Shown here: piece after piece, positions 1-7,999 of the stretch
Layout of the letters: every line of letters begins with the position of its first letter
How positions within the stretch are numbered: the first letter of the stretch is position 1
NCBI RefSeq assembly: GCF_007680845.1
Contig: NZ_VEIY01000009.1
Span: 1-64,000, forward strand
Source: Curtobacterium pusillum
GTDB lineage: Bacteria; Actinomycetota; Actinomycetes; Actinomycetales; Microbacteriaceae
Reading direction: 5' to 3'
DNA: 64,000 nucleotides
Notes under the pieces: generated by a model
Told to the model about the DNA's origin: nothing
Databases searched by the model: none
What the model saw: only the letters and a program-made list of their open reading frames with translations
Position numbers and translations under genes: made by a program

Positions 1-102
1 TCCGCGGACGCCGCGAAGCTGCTCAACAGCACCTTCAAGACCGACGCGGTCAAGTCCGGCCTCCTCGTCGGCGTCGCCACCATCACCGCCCAGATCAAGT
101 AA
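1..102 (+). CDS. C-terminal end of an unidentified protein
   Basis: The window opens inside a reading frame that gives 33 residues and stops at TAA 100-102. The visible tail contains SGLLVGVATITAQIK. It shows no motif I can assign to a family with confidence, and the 5' part lies outside the window. A strong hairpin terminator follows 25 bases after the stop, so this is the last gene of its transcript. The product is unknown. Confidence 0.6.
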   Translation, partial: SADAAKLLNSTFKTDAVKSGLLVGVATITAQIK

Positions 103-127
103 GACCGCACCACAGCACGAGAGACCG

Positions 128-155
128 CCCCGTCCCGGTACCCGCCGGGACGGGG
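128..155 (+). terminator. Rho-independent-type terminator hairpin
   Basis: An 11-bp perfect stem (CCCCGTCCCGG pairing with CCGGGACGGGG) encloses a 6-base loop and is followed by CTCTTCGTGT. It sits between the partial gene at the window start and the convergent MarR gene, so it may serve both strands. Confidence 0.8.
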
Positions 156-166
156 CTCTTCGTGTG

Positions 167-655
167 TCAGGGCACGCGGTCGAGGACCTGGTCCGGATCC
201 GGCTCGTCGGGGCCGATCGCGTCCTGGACGCGAGCGGAGACCGTCCGCAGCGTCCCGGCGTCCGTCCCCACGGGCCTCCAGAACAGCTCCTCGAGCGCAC
301 CCGTGTGCGCACGGATGCCGGCGAGCACCGCACGCCGGCCGTCCGGGGTCATCTCCACCCAGCTGCCGCGCCCGTCGGTCGGGCAGTCCGCCCGCTCGAC
401 CAGACCCCGCGCGACCATGCGGGTCACCTGGTGGCTGACCCGGGACTTCTCCCACCCGATGCCGGACGCGATGTCGCGGACCCGCAGCCGGTGGTCGGGC
501 TCGCGGTGGAGGCCGATGAGGATCTCGAACTCCGGGATCGAGATGCCCGCACCCTGCTGGACGGCGTGGTCGAGCGCCCGGTCGAGGCGCCGCCAGACGT
601 CGTGGTAGGCGTCCCACGTGGCCCAGTCGTGGCCGTCGACGCCCTCGTTCCCCAT
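167..655 (-). CDS. MarR-family transcriptional regulator
   Basis: A 162-residue winged-helix protein of the usual MarR length. The DNA-binding core is visible as SIPEFEILIGLHREPDHRLR, then an RVRDIASGIGWEKSRVSHQV helix-turn-helix and a wing ending in a D-GRG-WVEMTPDGR stretch. The start at 655 is preferred over an upstream GTG at 715 because TACGCT ends six bases before this ATG, giving a leaderless start, and because the upstream extension would run across the putA promoter. It is transcribed divergently from putA with 71 bases between starts, so local control of proline catabolism and autoregulation are likely but inferred. The ligand is unknown. Confidence 0.85.
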   Translation of the reverse strand: MGNEGVDGHDWATWDAYHDVWRRLDRALDHAVQQGAGISIPEFEILIGLHREPDHRLRVRDIASGIGWEKSRVSHQVTRMVARGLVERADCPTDGRGSWVEMTPDGRRAVLAGIRAHTGALEELFWRPVGTDAGTLRTVSARVQDAIGPDEPDPDQVLDRVP

Positions 656-673
656 GGCGTCAGCGTATCCATG

Positions 674-700
674 CCGCACTCGGCTCGCTCCGAGGTGCGG
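674..700. promoter_or_regulatory. Candidate MarR operator between marR-like gene and putA
   Basis: CCGCACTCGG and CCGAGGTGCGG form an inverted repeat with one bulged base and a 6-base spacer in the middle of the 71-bp divergent spacer. The putA -10-like box TACGAT lies at 715-720. MarR proteins bind such palindromes, but the assignment rests on position only. Confidence 0.4.
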
Positions 701-726
701 TCGGTGGTCCGGCATACGATCGACCC

Positions 727-3700
727 ATGCCGCGCGCCCGACTGCAGGACTGCACCGACGACGCCGTCGCCCTCGTGCGGCGGTGGCTGGCGGCGTCCGC
801 CGGGATCAAGCCGGACCCGGGTGCCGCCCGGTTGGCCGCAGCCCTGCAGGACGAGCACGGCCTCGACTTCACGCGCGGGTTCGTCGACAAGGTGATCCGC
901 CCGGAAGACCCGCGGGTCGCCGCGCAGAACCTCGAGAAGGCCAGTCGGGACGTCCCCGAGTTCCTCGCCTGGCACCTCCGCGGAGCGGTGACGCTCGGCG
1001 GCGGCTTCGCGACGATGGCCCCGTGGGCGGTCATCCCCACCGCCCGGAAGATCCTGCGGCGGATGACCGGGCACCTCGTCATCGACGCGACGCCGGCGAA
1101 GCTCGGGCCGGCGCTCGCCAAGGTCGGCGGACCGGGCACGCGGCTGAACGTGAACCTCCTCGGCGAAGCGGTGCTCGGCAGCGCGGAGAGCGACCGACGG
1201 CTGCAGGGCACGATGGACCTGCTCGCCCGGGACGACGTCGACCACGTGTCCATCAAGGTGAGCTCGGTCGTGCCGCAGATGTCGATGTGGGCGTTCGACC
1301 AGACCGTCGAGCGCGTGGTCGACCGGCTCGTGCCGCTCTACCGGCTGGCGGCCGCGGCCCCGGTGCCGAAGTTCATCAACCTGGACATGGAGGAGTACCG
1401 CGACCTCGACGTCACGCTCGCGGTGTTCCGGACCCTGCTCGACCGCGACGAGTTCGCCGGGCTCGAAGCCGGGATCGTCCTGCAGGCGTACCTGCCCGAC
1501 GCCGCCGGGGCGCTCGAGTCGTTGACCGCCTGGGCGCAGGAGCGCCGGGCCCGCGGCGGCGCACCGATCACGGTCCGGCTCGTCAAGGGCGCGAACCTCG
1601 CGATGGAACGTGTCGACGCGATCCTGCACGACTGGCCGCTCGCCACGTGGGGGTCCAAGCGGGAGACCGACACCGCCTACCTCCGACTCCTCGACGCCGC
1701 GCTCACGCCGGAGCGCATCGACGCGGTCCGCATCGGCGTCGCCGGGCACAACCTGTTCGACCTCGCCACCGCGTGGACCCTGGCCCAGCGCCGCGGGGTG
1801 ACCGACGGGGTGCACGTCGAGATGCTCCTCGGCATGGCGTCCACGCACACCGATGCCGTCCGCGCCGACATCGGTCAGGTGCTCCTGTACACACCGGTCG
1901 TGCAGCCGGACCAGTTCGACTCCGCGATCGCCTACCTCGCCCGGCGCCTGCAGGAGAGCGCCAGCCCCGAGAACTTCATCGCGAGCGCGGCCGACATCGA
2001 CCACGACGAGAGCGTGTTCGAGCGGGAGCGCGGTCGGTGGCTCGCCTCGATCGAAGCGCTCGACTCGCCCGACCCGGTGCCCGCCACCCACCGGACGCAG
2101 GACCGTTCCCGGCCGATCGGCGACCCGGTGCACCTGGACCGGTTCGAGAACGTGCCCGACACCGACCCGTCGATCGCGGCCAACCGGACGTGGGCGCTCG
2201 ACGTCCTCCGGCGCGTCCCGCGGTCGCAGCTCGGCGCGCAGACGATCCGCGGGGCGAAGGTGGTCGACCGGTCGACGCTCGAACGGATCGTCGCCCGCAC
2301 CGCCCAGGCCGGTGTGAACTGGGGGCGGCAGGACCCGTCCGACCGTGCCGAGCTGCTGGACCTCATCGCCCACGAGCTCCAGACCCGTCGTGCCGACCTC
2401 ATCGAGGTGATGGCGGCGGAGACCGGCAAGACCCTGACCGAGGCCGACGCCGAGGTGAGCGAGGCGATCGACTTCGCGCACCACTACGCCGACAGCGCCC
2501 GGCACCTGGCCGTGCTCGACGGGGACGGCGCCCGGTACGTGCCGCCACGCCTCACCGTCGTGGTCCCGCCGTGGAACTTCCCCGTGGCGATCCCCGCCGG
2601 CGGTGTCCTGGCCGCACTCGCGGCCGGCAGCGGCGTCGTCCTCAAGCCCGCTCCCGAAGCGAAGCGCTGCGGTGCCCTGCTCGCCGACGTGCTCTGGGAC
2701 GCCGGGGTCCCGCACTCCCTGCTGCAGCTCGTCGACCTCGACGAGGATCATCTCGGCCGCGACCTCGTCGCGCACCCCGCCGTCGACCGCATCGTCCTGA
2801 CCGGGTCCGCCGACACCGCCCGGGCGTTCCGCTGGTGGCGTGCCGGGCTGCCGCTCACGGCGGAGACGAGCGGCAAGAACGCCATCGTCGTCACGCCGAG
2901 CGCGGACCTCGACCTCGCGGTGCAGGACATCGTGCAGTCGGCGTTCGGCCACGCCGGCCAGAAGTGCTCCGCCGCGTCCCTGGTGGTCCTCGTCGGGTCC
3001 GTGGGCGAGAGCGAGCGCTTCCGCCGGCAGCTCGTCGACGCCACCCGGACGCTCCGGGTGGCGTGGCCGGACGACCCCACGGCACAGATGGGCCCGGTGA
3101 TCGCCGAGCCCGCCGGCAAGCTGCGCGCCGGGCTCACCGAGCTCGGCCCGGGGGAGTCCTGGCTCGTGCAGCCCGTCCCGCTGGACGACTCCGGCCGGCT
3201 CTGGTCCCCCGGGATCCGCGACGGCGTCCGCCCGGGCAGCGACTTCCACCAGACCGAGTACTTCGGACCGGTGCTCGGCATCATGCGGGCCGAGACCCTC
3301 GAGCAGGCGCTCGCGATCCAGAACGGCACCGACTACGGCCTGACCGCGGGGATCCACTCGCTCGACGCGGACGAGGTCGCGGACTGGATCGCCGGGGTCC
3401 AGGCGGGCAACCTGTACGTCAACCGCGGCACCACGGGCGCGATCGTCCGCCGGCAGCCGTTCGGCGGGTGGAAGCGCTCGGCGGTGGGCACCGGCACGAA
3501 GGCGGGCGGTCCGATGTACGTCGCGACGCTCGGCCGCTGGGAGCCCACTCCCCGGACCGTCCACAAGAGCATCCAGCTGCACGGGCTGCCACCGCGGGTG
3601 ACGGCCGTGATCGAGGCGGCTCGGAGTGGGCTCTCGTTCGAGGAGTTCGACCAGGTCCGGGCGGGCGCACTGAGCGACGTCCGCGCGCGGGAGACCGAGT

Positions 3701-4296
3701 TCGGGGTCTCGCACGACCCCTCGGGGCTCGTCGTGGAGCGGAACGTGCTCCGCTGGCGGCCGCAGTCCGTGATCGTCCGGCAGGCCGAAGGCGCGACGAC
3801 GGGCGACCTGGTGCGCGTGCTCGCCGCGGCGACGGCCGCCCGTGCCCACCTGCTGCTGAGCACCGCCCGCCCGCTGCCCGGCCCCCTCACGCAGCTGCTC
3901 GCCTCGAGCCGGTCGCCGCTCCACGTGGTGGACCACCTCGTCGAGACGGACGACGAGTTCCTGCGCCGCGCGGCCTCCGGCGACGTGTTCCGGCAGGACT
4001 GGTCGTCCGGCGACGACGAGCCGCAGGACGCGCTCGACGCCGTGCTGTCGCAGGGGCAGGACCGTCCCGCACCCACTGCCTTCGGCGGCCCGGGTGCCCG
4101 GATCCGGCTCGTCGGCGGCGACCCGCTCGCGCTCGAGGAAGCCCTCGGTGCCAGCGTCGACGTCGCGATCCACGACGGCCCCGTGGTCGAGGCGGGGATC
4201 ATCGAGATGCTGCCGTTCCTCCGCGAGCAGTCGGTGTCGATCACCGCGCACCGCTTCGGCGACCTCGACCCGGACCTCTCGGAGCTCCGTGTCTGA
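727..4296 (+). CDS. putA: Bifunctional proline dehydrogenase / L-glutamate-gamma-semialdehyde dehydrogenase (PutA)
   Basis: This 1189-residue cytoplasmic or membrane-associated enzyme oxidises proline to P5C with FAD and then to glutamate with NAD. The first ~450 residues carry the proline dehydrogenase barrel (visible signatures VSIKVSSV, VRLVKGANL and VEMLLGMA). From about residue 480 an aldehyde dehydrogenase domain follows, with PPWNFPVAIP, TAETSGKNA (general-base Glu region) and GHAGQKCSA, in which Cys747 is the catalytic nucleophile. A C-terminal extension of about 200 residues follows. No ribbon-helix-helix DNA-binding domain is seen, as expected outside enterics. TACGAT ends six bases before the ATG and no Shine-Dalgarno is present, which suggests a leaderless mRNA. 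The phosphatase gene downstream overlaps by eight bases. Confidence 0.95.
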   Translation: MPRARLQDCTDDAVALVRRWLAASAGIKPDPGAARLAAALQDEHGLDFTRGFVDKVIRPEDPRVAAQNLEKASRDVPEFLAWHLRGAVTLGGGFATMAPWAVIPTARKILRRMTGHLVIDATPAKLGPALAKVGGPGTRLNVNLLGEAVLGSAESDRRLQGTMDLLARDDVDHVSIKVSSVVPQMSMWAFDQTVERVVDRLVPLYRLAAAAPVPKFINLDMEEYRDLDVTLAVFRTLLDRDEFAGLEAGIVLQAYLPDAAGALESLTAWAQERRARGGAPITVRLVKGANLAMERVDAILHDWPLATWGSKRETDTAYLRLLDAALTPERIDAVRIGVAGHNLFDLATAWTLAQRRGVTDGVHVEMLLGMASTHTDAVRADIGQVLLYTPVVQPDQFDSAIAYLARRLQESASPENFIASAADIDHDESVFERERGRWLASIEALDSPDPVPATHRTQDRSRPIGDPVHLDRFENVPDTDPSIAANRTWALDVLRRVPRSQLGAQTIRGAKVVDRSTLERIVARTAQAGVNWGRQDPSDRAELLDLIAHELQTRRADLIEVMAAETGKTLTEADAEVSEAIDFAHHYADSARHLAVLDGDGARYVPPRLTVVVPPWNFPVAIPAGGVLAALAAGSGVVLKPAPEAKRCGALLADVLWDAGVPHSLLQLVDLDEDHLGRDLVAHPAVDRIVLTGSADTARAFRWWRAGLPLTAETSGKNAIVVTPSADLDLAVQDIVQSAFGHAGQKCSAASLVVLVGSVGESERFRRQLVDATRTLRVAWPDDPTAQMGPVIAEPAGKLRAGLTELGPGESWLVQPVPLDDSGRLWSPGIRDGVRPGSDFHQTEYFGPVLGIMRAETLEQALAIQNGTDYGLTAGIHSLDADEVADWIAGVQAGNLYVNRGTTGAIVRRQPFGGWKRSAVGTGTKAGGPMYVATLGRWEPTPRTVHKSIQLHGLPPRVTAVIEAARSGLSFEEFDQVRAGALSDVRARETEFGVSHDPSGLVVERNVLRWRPQSVIVRQAEGATTGDLVRVLAAATAARAHLLLSTARPLPGPLTQLLASSRSPLHVVDHLVETDDEFLRRAASGDVFRQDWSSGDDEPQDALDAVLSQGQDRPAPTAFGGPGARIRLVGGDPLALEEALGASVDVAIHDGPVVEAGIIEMLPFLREQSVSITAHRFGDLDPDLSELRV

Positions 4297-5020
4297 CGCC
4301 GGGCGCACGCTGCACGCCGACGGGCTGTTCAACGGCCGCGACCTCGGCGGCCTGCCCGTGCGCGACGGGGGCGTGACCCCGAGCGGCCGGGTCTTCCGCT
4401 CGGAGGGGGTCGACCGACTCACGCCCGCCGGGTGGGACGCCCTGCACGACGCGGGGATCCGCACGGTCGTCGACCTCCGAGCGCCGTCCGAGACCGCGAA
4501 GGACACCGGCGTGCGCCCGGACTGGCTCACCACCGTCGTCGTCGACCACGACGGACTCGACGACGCCCCGGCGTTCTGGTCGGCCTACTGGGAGACCGGG
4601 CTCGTCGGCACTCCGCTGTACTACGGCCCGCACCTCGCCGAGCTCCCGGAACGGACGGGTGCGGCGCTCCGCGCGGTCGCACGTGCCGAACCGGGCGGCG
4701 TCTTGTTCCACTGCGCCGGCGGCCGGGACCGCACGGGCATCGTCGCGCTTACCCTCCTGACGATCGCCGGGGTCGAGCCCGAGGCGATCGTGGCGGACTA
4801 CCTCGTCACGGTCGACAACGCGCCGGCGTTGCTCGCGTCGATCGGGGTGCCGTCGAACGAAGACCGGATCGAGGCGCTCTGCGCGGAGCACGGCACCACG
4901 GTCGAGGGGGCGTTCCGTGCGGCACTCGCCGGGTTCGACGTGGAGCGGTTCACGGCGGCGTCCGGCCTCGACGCCGCCGACCTGGAGGCGCTGCGCACCT
5001 TCCGCGCACCGGCCGCCTGA
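4289..5020 (+). CDS. Tyrosine/serine protein phosphatase of the DSP-like (PF13350) type
   Basis: A 243-residue protein with the phosphatase signature HCAGGRDRTG (Cys-X5-Arg) and the N-terminal NGRDLGGLPV and FRSEGVDRLT motifs typical of bacterial tyrosine-protein phosphatases of the PtpB/YwqE-unrelated DSP type. The frame is open further upstream, but GTG 4289 is chosen because GGAGCT lies just before it and homologous sequence begins there. It overlaps the putA stop by eight bases and is therefore probably translationally coupled. A link between the phosphatase and proline metabolism is not known to me. The substrate could be a protein or a small phosphorylated metabolite. Confidence 0.85.
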   Translation: MSDAGRTLHADGLFNGRDLGGLPVRDGGVTPSGRVFRSEGVDRLTPAGWDALHDAGIRTVVDLRAPSETAKDTGVRPDWLTTVVVDHDGLDDAPAFWSAYWETGLVGTPLYYGPHLAELPERTGAALRAVARAEPGGVLFHCAGGRDRTGIVALTLLTIAGVEPEAIVADYLVTVDNAPALLASIGVPSNEDRIEALCAEHGTTVEGAFRAALAGFDVERFTAASGLDAADLEALRTFRAPAA

Positions 5021-5030
5021 CCGCGGACCG

Positions 5031-5228
5031 TCAGTCCTCGGTGTCGCCCGCTTCCTCGTCCTCGACGCCCGTCTCGTCCATCCGGTCCCGCAGGTGGTCG
5101 GCCATCGCCCCGGCGCCCTCGCCGTGGTGGTCGTGGTCGACCTGCTCGATGAGGCCGCGCAGCTTCTCGTGGTTCGTGGCGTCGGTCGCGCCGTCCATGA
5201 CGGGCTCGGTCTGTTCGTGATCGCTCAT
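5031..5228 (-). CDS. Small acidic protein of unknown function
   Basis: A 65-residue, strongly acidic, His/Asp/Glu-rich protein (DHDHHGEGAGAMADHLRDRM in the middle) without membrane segments. The ATG at 5228 is preferred over an in-frame GTG at 5234 because TAGCGT ends seven bases before it, the spacing used by many genes here for leaderless starts. It is convergent with the phosphatase gene, with only ten bases between stops. I do not recognise the family. The metal-binding look of the His/Asp cluster is only suggestive. Confidence 0.6.
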   Translation of the reverse strand: MSDHEQTEPVMDGATDATNHEKLRGLIEQVDHDHHGEGAGAMADHLRDRMDETGVEDEEAGDTED

Positions 5229-5258
5229 GCCCACGACGCTACGCCGGGCGGATGGGCG

Positions 5259-5822
5259 TCACGCGTCCGAGCGCGCTTCCCGGTGCGCCGCCGCTGACGA
5301 CCGGTAGCGCAGCTCGACTGCGCCGCCGTCGAACGTCGTCGTGCCGACCAGGTCGAACACCGGCGTCGGCGCGGCGACGGGCAGGAGCGGCGAGCCCGCC
5401 CCGAGCGCGATCGGCATCACGGTGACCCGGAGCTCGTCGAGCAGCCCGGCCTCCTGGTACTGCGCCGCAAGCAGTCCGCCCCCGACGACCCAGAGCTCCC
5501 GCGGCCCCGCGGCGCGTTCGAGGTCGGCGTGGTGGTCGGCGACCGACCCGGAGACGAAGTGCACCTCCGCTCCGGCGGGCACCGGCAGGTGTCGTGACGT
5601 GAAGACCCAGGTCGGCAGGTCCGGGTACGGCCAGGTCTCGTCGTGGGCGAGCAGCCACTCGTACGTCGTCGACCCCATCGCGACGGCGCCGACCCCGGCG
5701 AAGAACCGGTCGAACTGCTCCTGGAACGGTGCGAACCCGAACCGCAGCAGCCAGTCGAGGTCGTCCCCGGGGGCGGCGACGAACCCGTCGAGGGACGAGG
5801 CGACGAAGTAGGTCGTGGTCAT
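5259..5822 (-). CDS. Dihydrofolate reductase family (RibD C-terminal domain) protein
   Basis: This 187-residue protein has the DHFR-like/RibD_C fold signature: TTYFVASSLDGFVA at the N-terminus, AVAMGSTTYEWLL, WVFTSRHLPV, and the nucleotide-binding ELWVVGGGLLAAQ stretch. Family members are NADPH-dependent reductases of uncertain substrate and rarely true dihydrofolate reductases. The start at 5822 follows TACCGT by seven bases with no Shine-Dalgarno. An in-frame GTG upstream was rejected. It is a single-gene unit next to unrelated genes. The exact reaction is unknown. Confidence 0.85.
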   Translation of the reverse strand: MTTTYFVASSLDGFVAAPGDDLDWLLRFGFAPFQEQFDRFFAGVGAVAMGSTTYEWLLAHDETWPYPDLPTWVFTSRHLPVPAGAEVHFVSGSVADHHADLERAAGPRELWVVGGGLLAAQYQEAGLLDELRVTVMPIALGAGSPLLPVAAPTPVFDLVGTTTFDGGAVELRYRSSAAAHREARSDA

Positions 5823-5868
5823 GCCCGCGACGGTACCGACGCCCACCGACGTCCTGGGGAGTGCTCCG

Positions 5869-6249
5869 CTACCGTCCCCGGCGCCGGCCGCCGGGTCCGA
5901 CGAGCAGTGCCTCGGCGACGGCGAGTCCGACCGCGACGAGCAGCTGGCCCACCGCGAAACGACGCCGCCGGCGGTCGACCACCGCGAGCGGCACCATCGA
6001 CACGGCGTGCGTGGCGTCGACGAGCGTCGCGAGGGTGTGCGCCGTCGGGGACCCGTTCCGCGCCAGCAGCCCGGCCTGCGCGAGCTGCCGGACGCCGAGC
6101 ACGCGGTGGAACCACACGGTCCCGTCCTCGTCCCGCCCCGTGCTCCCGGAGGTCCGGGCAGCGCGGACGAGGTGTGCCACCCCGAGCGCGGCCCGAGCGG
6201 CCTCGACCGCGGTGGCCCGGTTCGAGCGACGCTCGCGCCGGCGGGTCAC
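5869..6249 (-). CDS. Small membrane-associated protein of unknown function
   Basis: A 126-residue protein starting VTRRRERRSNRATAVEAARA. It has two weakly hydrophobic stretches (around VDATHAVSMVPLAVV and the C-terminal VGQLLVAVGLAVAEALLVG). The GTG start at 6249 lies inside the stop of the upstream SDR gene (GTGA overlap), so the two are one operon and probably translationally coupled. The Arg-rich ends and helix content suggest a peripheral or two-pass membrane protein. I do not recognise the family. Its pairing with the oxidoreductase suggests a shared task. Confidence 0.7.
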   Translation of the reverse strand: MTRRRERRSNRATAVEAARAALGVAHLVRAARTSGSTGRDEDGTVWFHRVLGVRQLAQAGLLARNGSPTAHTLATLVDATHAVSMVPLAVVDRRRRRFAVGQLLVAVGLAVAEALLVGPGGRRRGR

Positions 6250-7241
6250 CGCCGGCGTCCCGCCGCGAGGGCCAGGGCGCCGGCCGCGCCGACGACCGCA
6301 CCGATGATGCCGTTCCCGAGCCGGCGGTGCTCCACCCACCAGGTCTGCGGGGACCAGTCGTGCGCGGTCTCGTCGAACACCCCGTGTGCCCCGTGGTCGC
6401 CCGGGATCGGCTCGTACAGGTTGTCGCCGAGCTCCTGCCCGTCCTTCTCGGGGTCCTGCTGCCCGGACACCAGCGTCTTCGCGGCGTACCAGTCGGCGAA
6501 GCGCCCGCTGATCCGGTTGCCGAGGATCGTGTAGACGGTGGACTCGCCGACCCAGGTCCGGCGACGGGGGCGTTCTGCCACCGTGGCGATCGCTCGCGCG
6601 CCGACCTCGGGCTGGTAGATCGGGGCGACGGGCTGCGGGTGGTGCGGCAGCTTCGACTTCACCCACTGGAACTGGATGGTGTTGAGCGCCGGCATGTCGA
6701 CCCGGGACACCTGCACGTGGCTGCCCTGCTCGAGGAGCTCGGACACCACGGACTCGGTGAATCCGACGATCGCGTGCTTCGCCCCGCAGTACGCGGCCTG
6801 GAGCGGGATCCCGCGGAACCCGAGCGCCGAGCCGACCTGGATCACCTGCCCGTGGTCGCGCGGGACCATCCGGGACAGCGCGGCCCGCGTGCCGTTGACG
6901 AACCCGAGGTAGGTGACGTGCAGTGCGCGCTCGAAGTCCTCCGGCGCCGTGTCGAGGAACCGGCCGAACACGCCGACCATCACCCCGTTCACCCACAGGT
7001 CGATCGGCCCGAGTTCCCGTTCGATCCGGTCGGCCGCGGCCTCGACGGACTCGCGGTCGGACACGTCGGCGACCAGGGCGAGCCCGCGGCGTCCGGCTGC
7101 CTCGACCTCGGCCACCGCGGCGTCCACGCCGTCGCGGCCACGGGCGAGGACGGCCACGTCCCACCCCCGTGCAGCAAGCTCCCGGACCGTCGCCCGTCCC
7201 AGTCCCGCTGATCCACCGGTCACCACTGCCACTCGCGTCAT
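6246..7241 (-). CDS. Short-chain dehydrogenase/reductase with C-terminal extension
   Basis: A 331-residue SDR. The Rossmann glycine motif TGGSAGLG is at residues 9-16, NGVMVG stands at the usual NNAG position, QVGSALGF carries the catalytic Ser and AAYCGAKHA gives Tyr-X3-Lys. The ~80-residue extension after the core ends in a hydrophobic segment (GNGIIGAVVGAAGALALAAG), so the protein may be tail-anchored. No TANNNT box sits at leaderless spacing, but GGGAACC precedes the ATG. It forms an operon with the 126-residue gene downstream. The substrate is unknown. Confidence 0.88.
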   Translation of the reverse strand: MTRVAVVTGGSAGLGRATVRELAARGWDVAVLARGRDGVDAAVAEVEAAGRRGLALVADVSDRESVEAAADRIERELGPIDLWVNGVMVGVFGRFLDTAPEDFERALHVTYLGFVNGTRAALSRMVPRDHGQVIQVGSALGFRGIPLQAAYCGAKHAIVGFTESVVSELLEQGSHVQVSRVDMPALNTIQFQWVKSKLPHHPQPVAPIYQPEVGARAIATVAERPRRRTWVGESTVYTILGNRISGRFADWYAAKTLVSGQQDPEKDGQELGDNLYEPIPGDHGAHGVFDETAHDWSPQTWWVEHRRLGNGIIGAVVGAAGALALAAGRRR

Positions 7242-7354
7242 GGTTCCCGTTGTACCGACCGCGATCGTCCCCGCACCCAGCCGTTGTCCCCCGGCAGCCC
7301 CGGCCGCCCCGGCAGCGCCCGGCCGCCCGGCCCGGATGTCGACGGGGGAGCAGG

Positions 7355-7999
7355 ATGGCCCCCGTGGAGACCCGAGACGACGACGACGTCACGACCCCGG
7401 CACCGGCACCAGCACCGGCACCGCCCGACTGGGCGCTCCGGACGCCGATCCGGCCGCACGAGGTCTGGACGCTGCCGGCCCTCGCCCTCGTCCTCGCAGC
7501 GGGCTTCGTCGCGCTCGGTGTGCTGTTCGGCGGCGTCCTCGCGTTCGTCGTCGGCATCGTCGCGGCGGCGATCGCGACCGCCGTGGCGATCACCCTCGCC
7601 GTGACCGGATGGTCCGCCTACGCCGAACAGACCCGGGGCGCATCCTGGCGACACCACGTGGCCCTGATCGTGAGCGGGGTGACGCTCGCGGTCGTGGCCG
7701 CGCTCGCGGGGCTCCTGGTGGCCGGTTCCATCGGCGTCTCGGTCGGCCTGCTCGTCGGCGTCCCGTCGGCGTTCCGGTTCGCTCGCGTCGTCCCCCGGTT
7801 CGACCACCTCGCCGTCGCGTGGGCGACGGTCGCGTTCGCGTCGGGCTGCGCCGTGCTCGTGCTGCTCGGGCTCGTCGTGCCCGAGCTGCCCGAGTACCGC
7901 GCGGGCGCCTGGGTCGGCGTCGGCGCCGTCCTCGCCGCCTTCAGCATCGTGGTCGCCGCCGTCGAGTTCCGCCGCGCGGCCCGCTCACCCCGCGACTGA
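7355..7999 (+). CDS. Integral membrane protein of unknown function
   Basis: A 214-residue protein with an acidic and Ala-Pro-rich cytoplasmic N-terminus (PAPAPAPAPP) and then five or six hydrophobic helices arranged in pairs. GGGGGAG lies five bases before ATG 7355, which fixes the start. No catalytic motif is visible. It is divergent from the SDR operon and its 3' end overlaps the convergent PSD-like gene by 15 bases. The family is not recognised. Confidence 0.75.
   Translation: MAPVETRDDDDVTTPAPAPAPAPPDWALRTPIRPHEVWTLPALALVLAAGFVALGVLFGGVLAFVVGIVAAAIATAVAITLAVTGWSAYAEQTRGASWRHHVALIVSGVTLAVVAALAGLLVAGSIGVSVGLLVGVPSAFRFARVVPRFDHLAVAWATVAFASGCAVLVLLGLVVPELPEYRAGAWVGVGAVLAAFSIVVAAVEFRRAARSPRD

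Noticed and set aside
424..4533. A very long open frame antisense to putA
   Set aside because: It mirrors the third-position G/C bias of putA, shows no family motifs and overlaps an unmistakable gene. Similar antisense shadows elsewhere were left out for the same reason.
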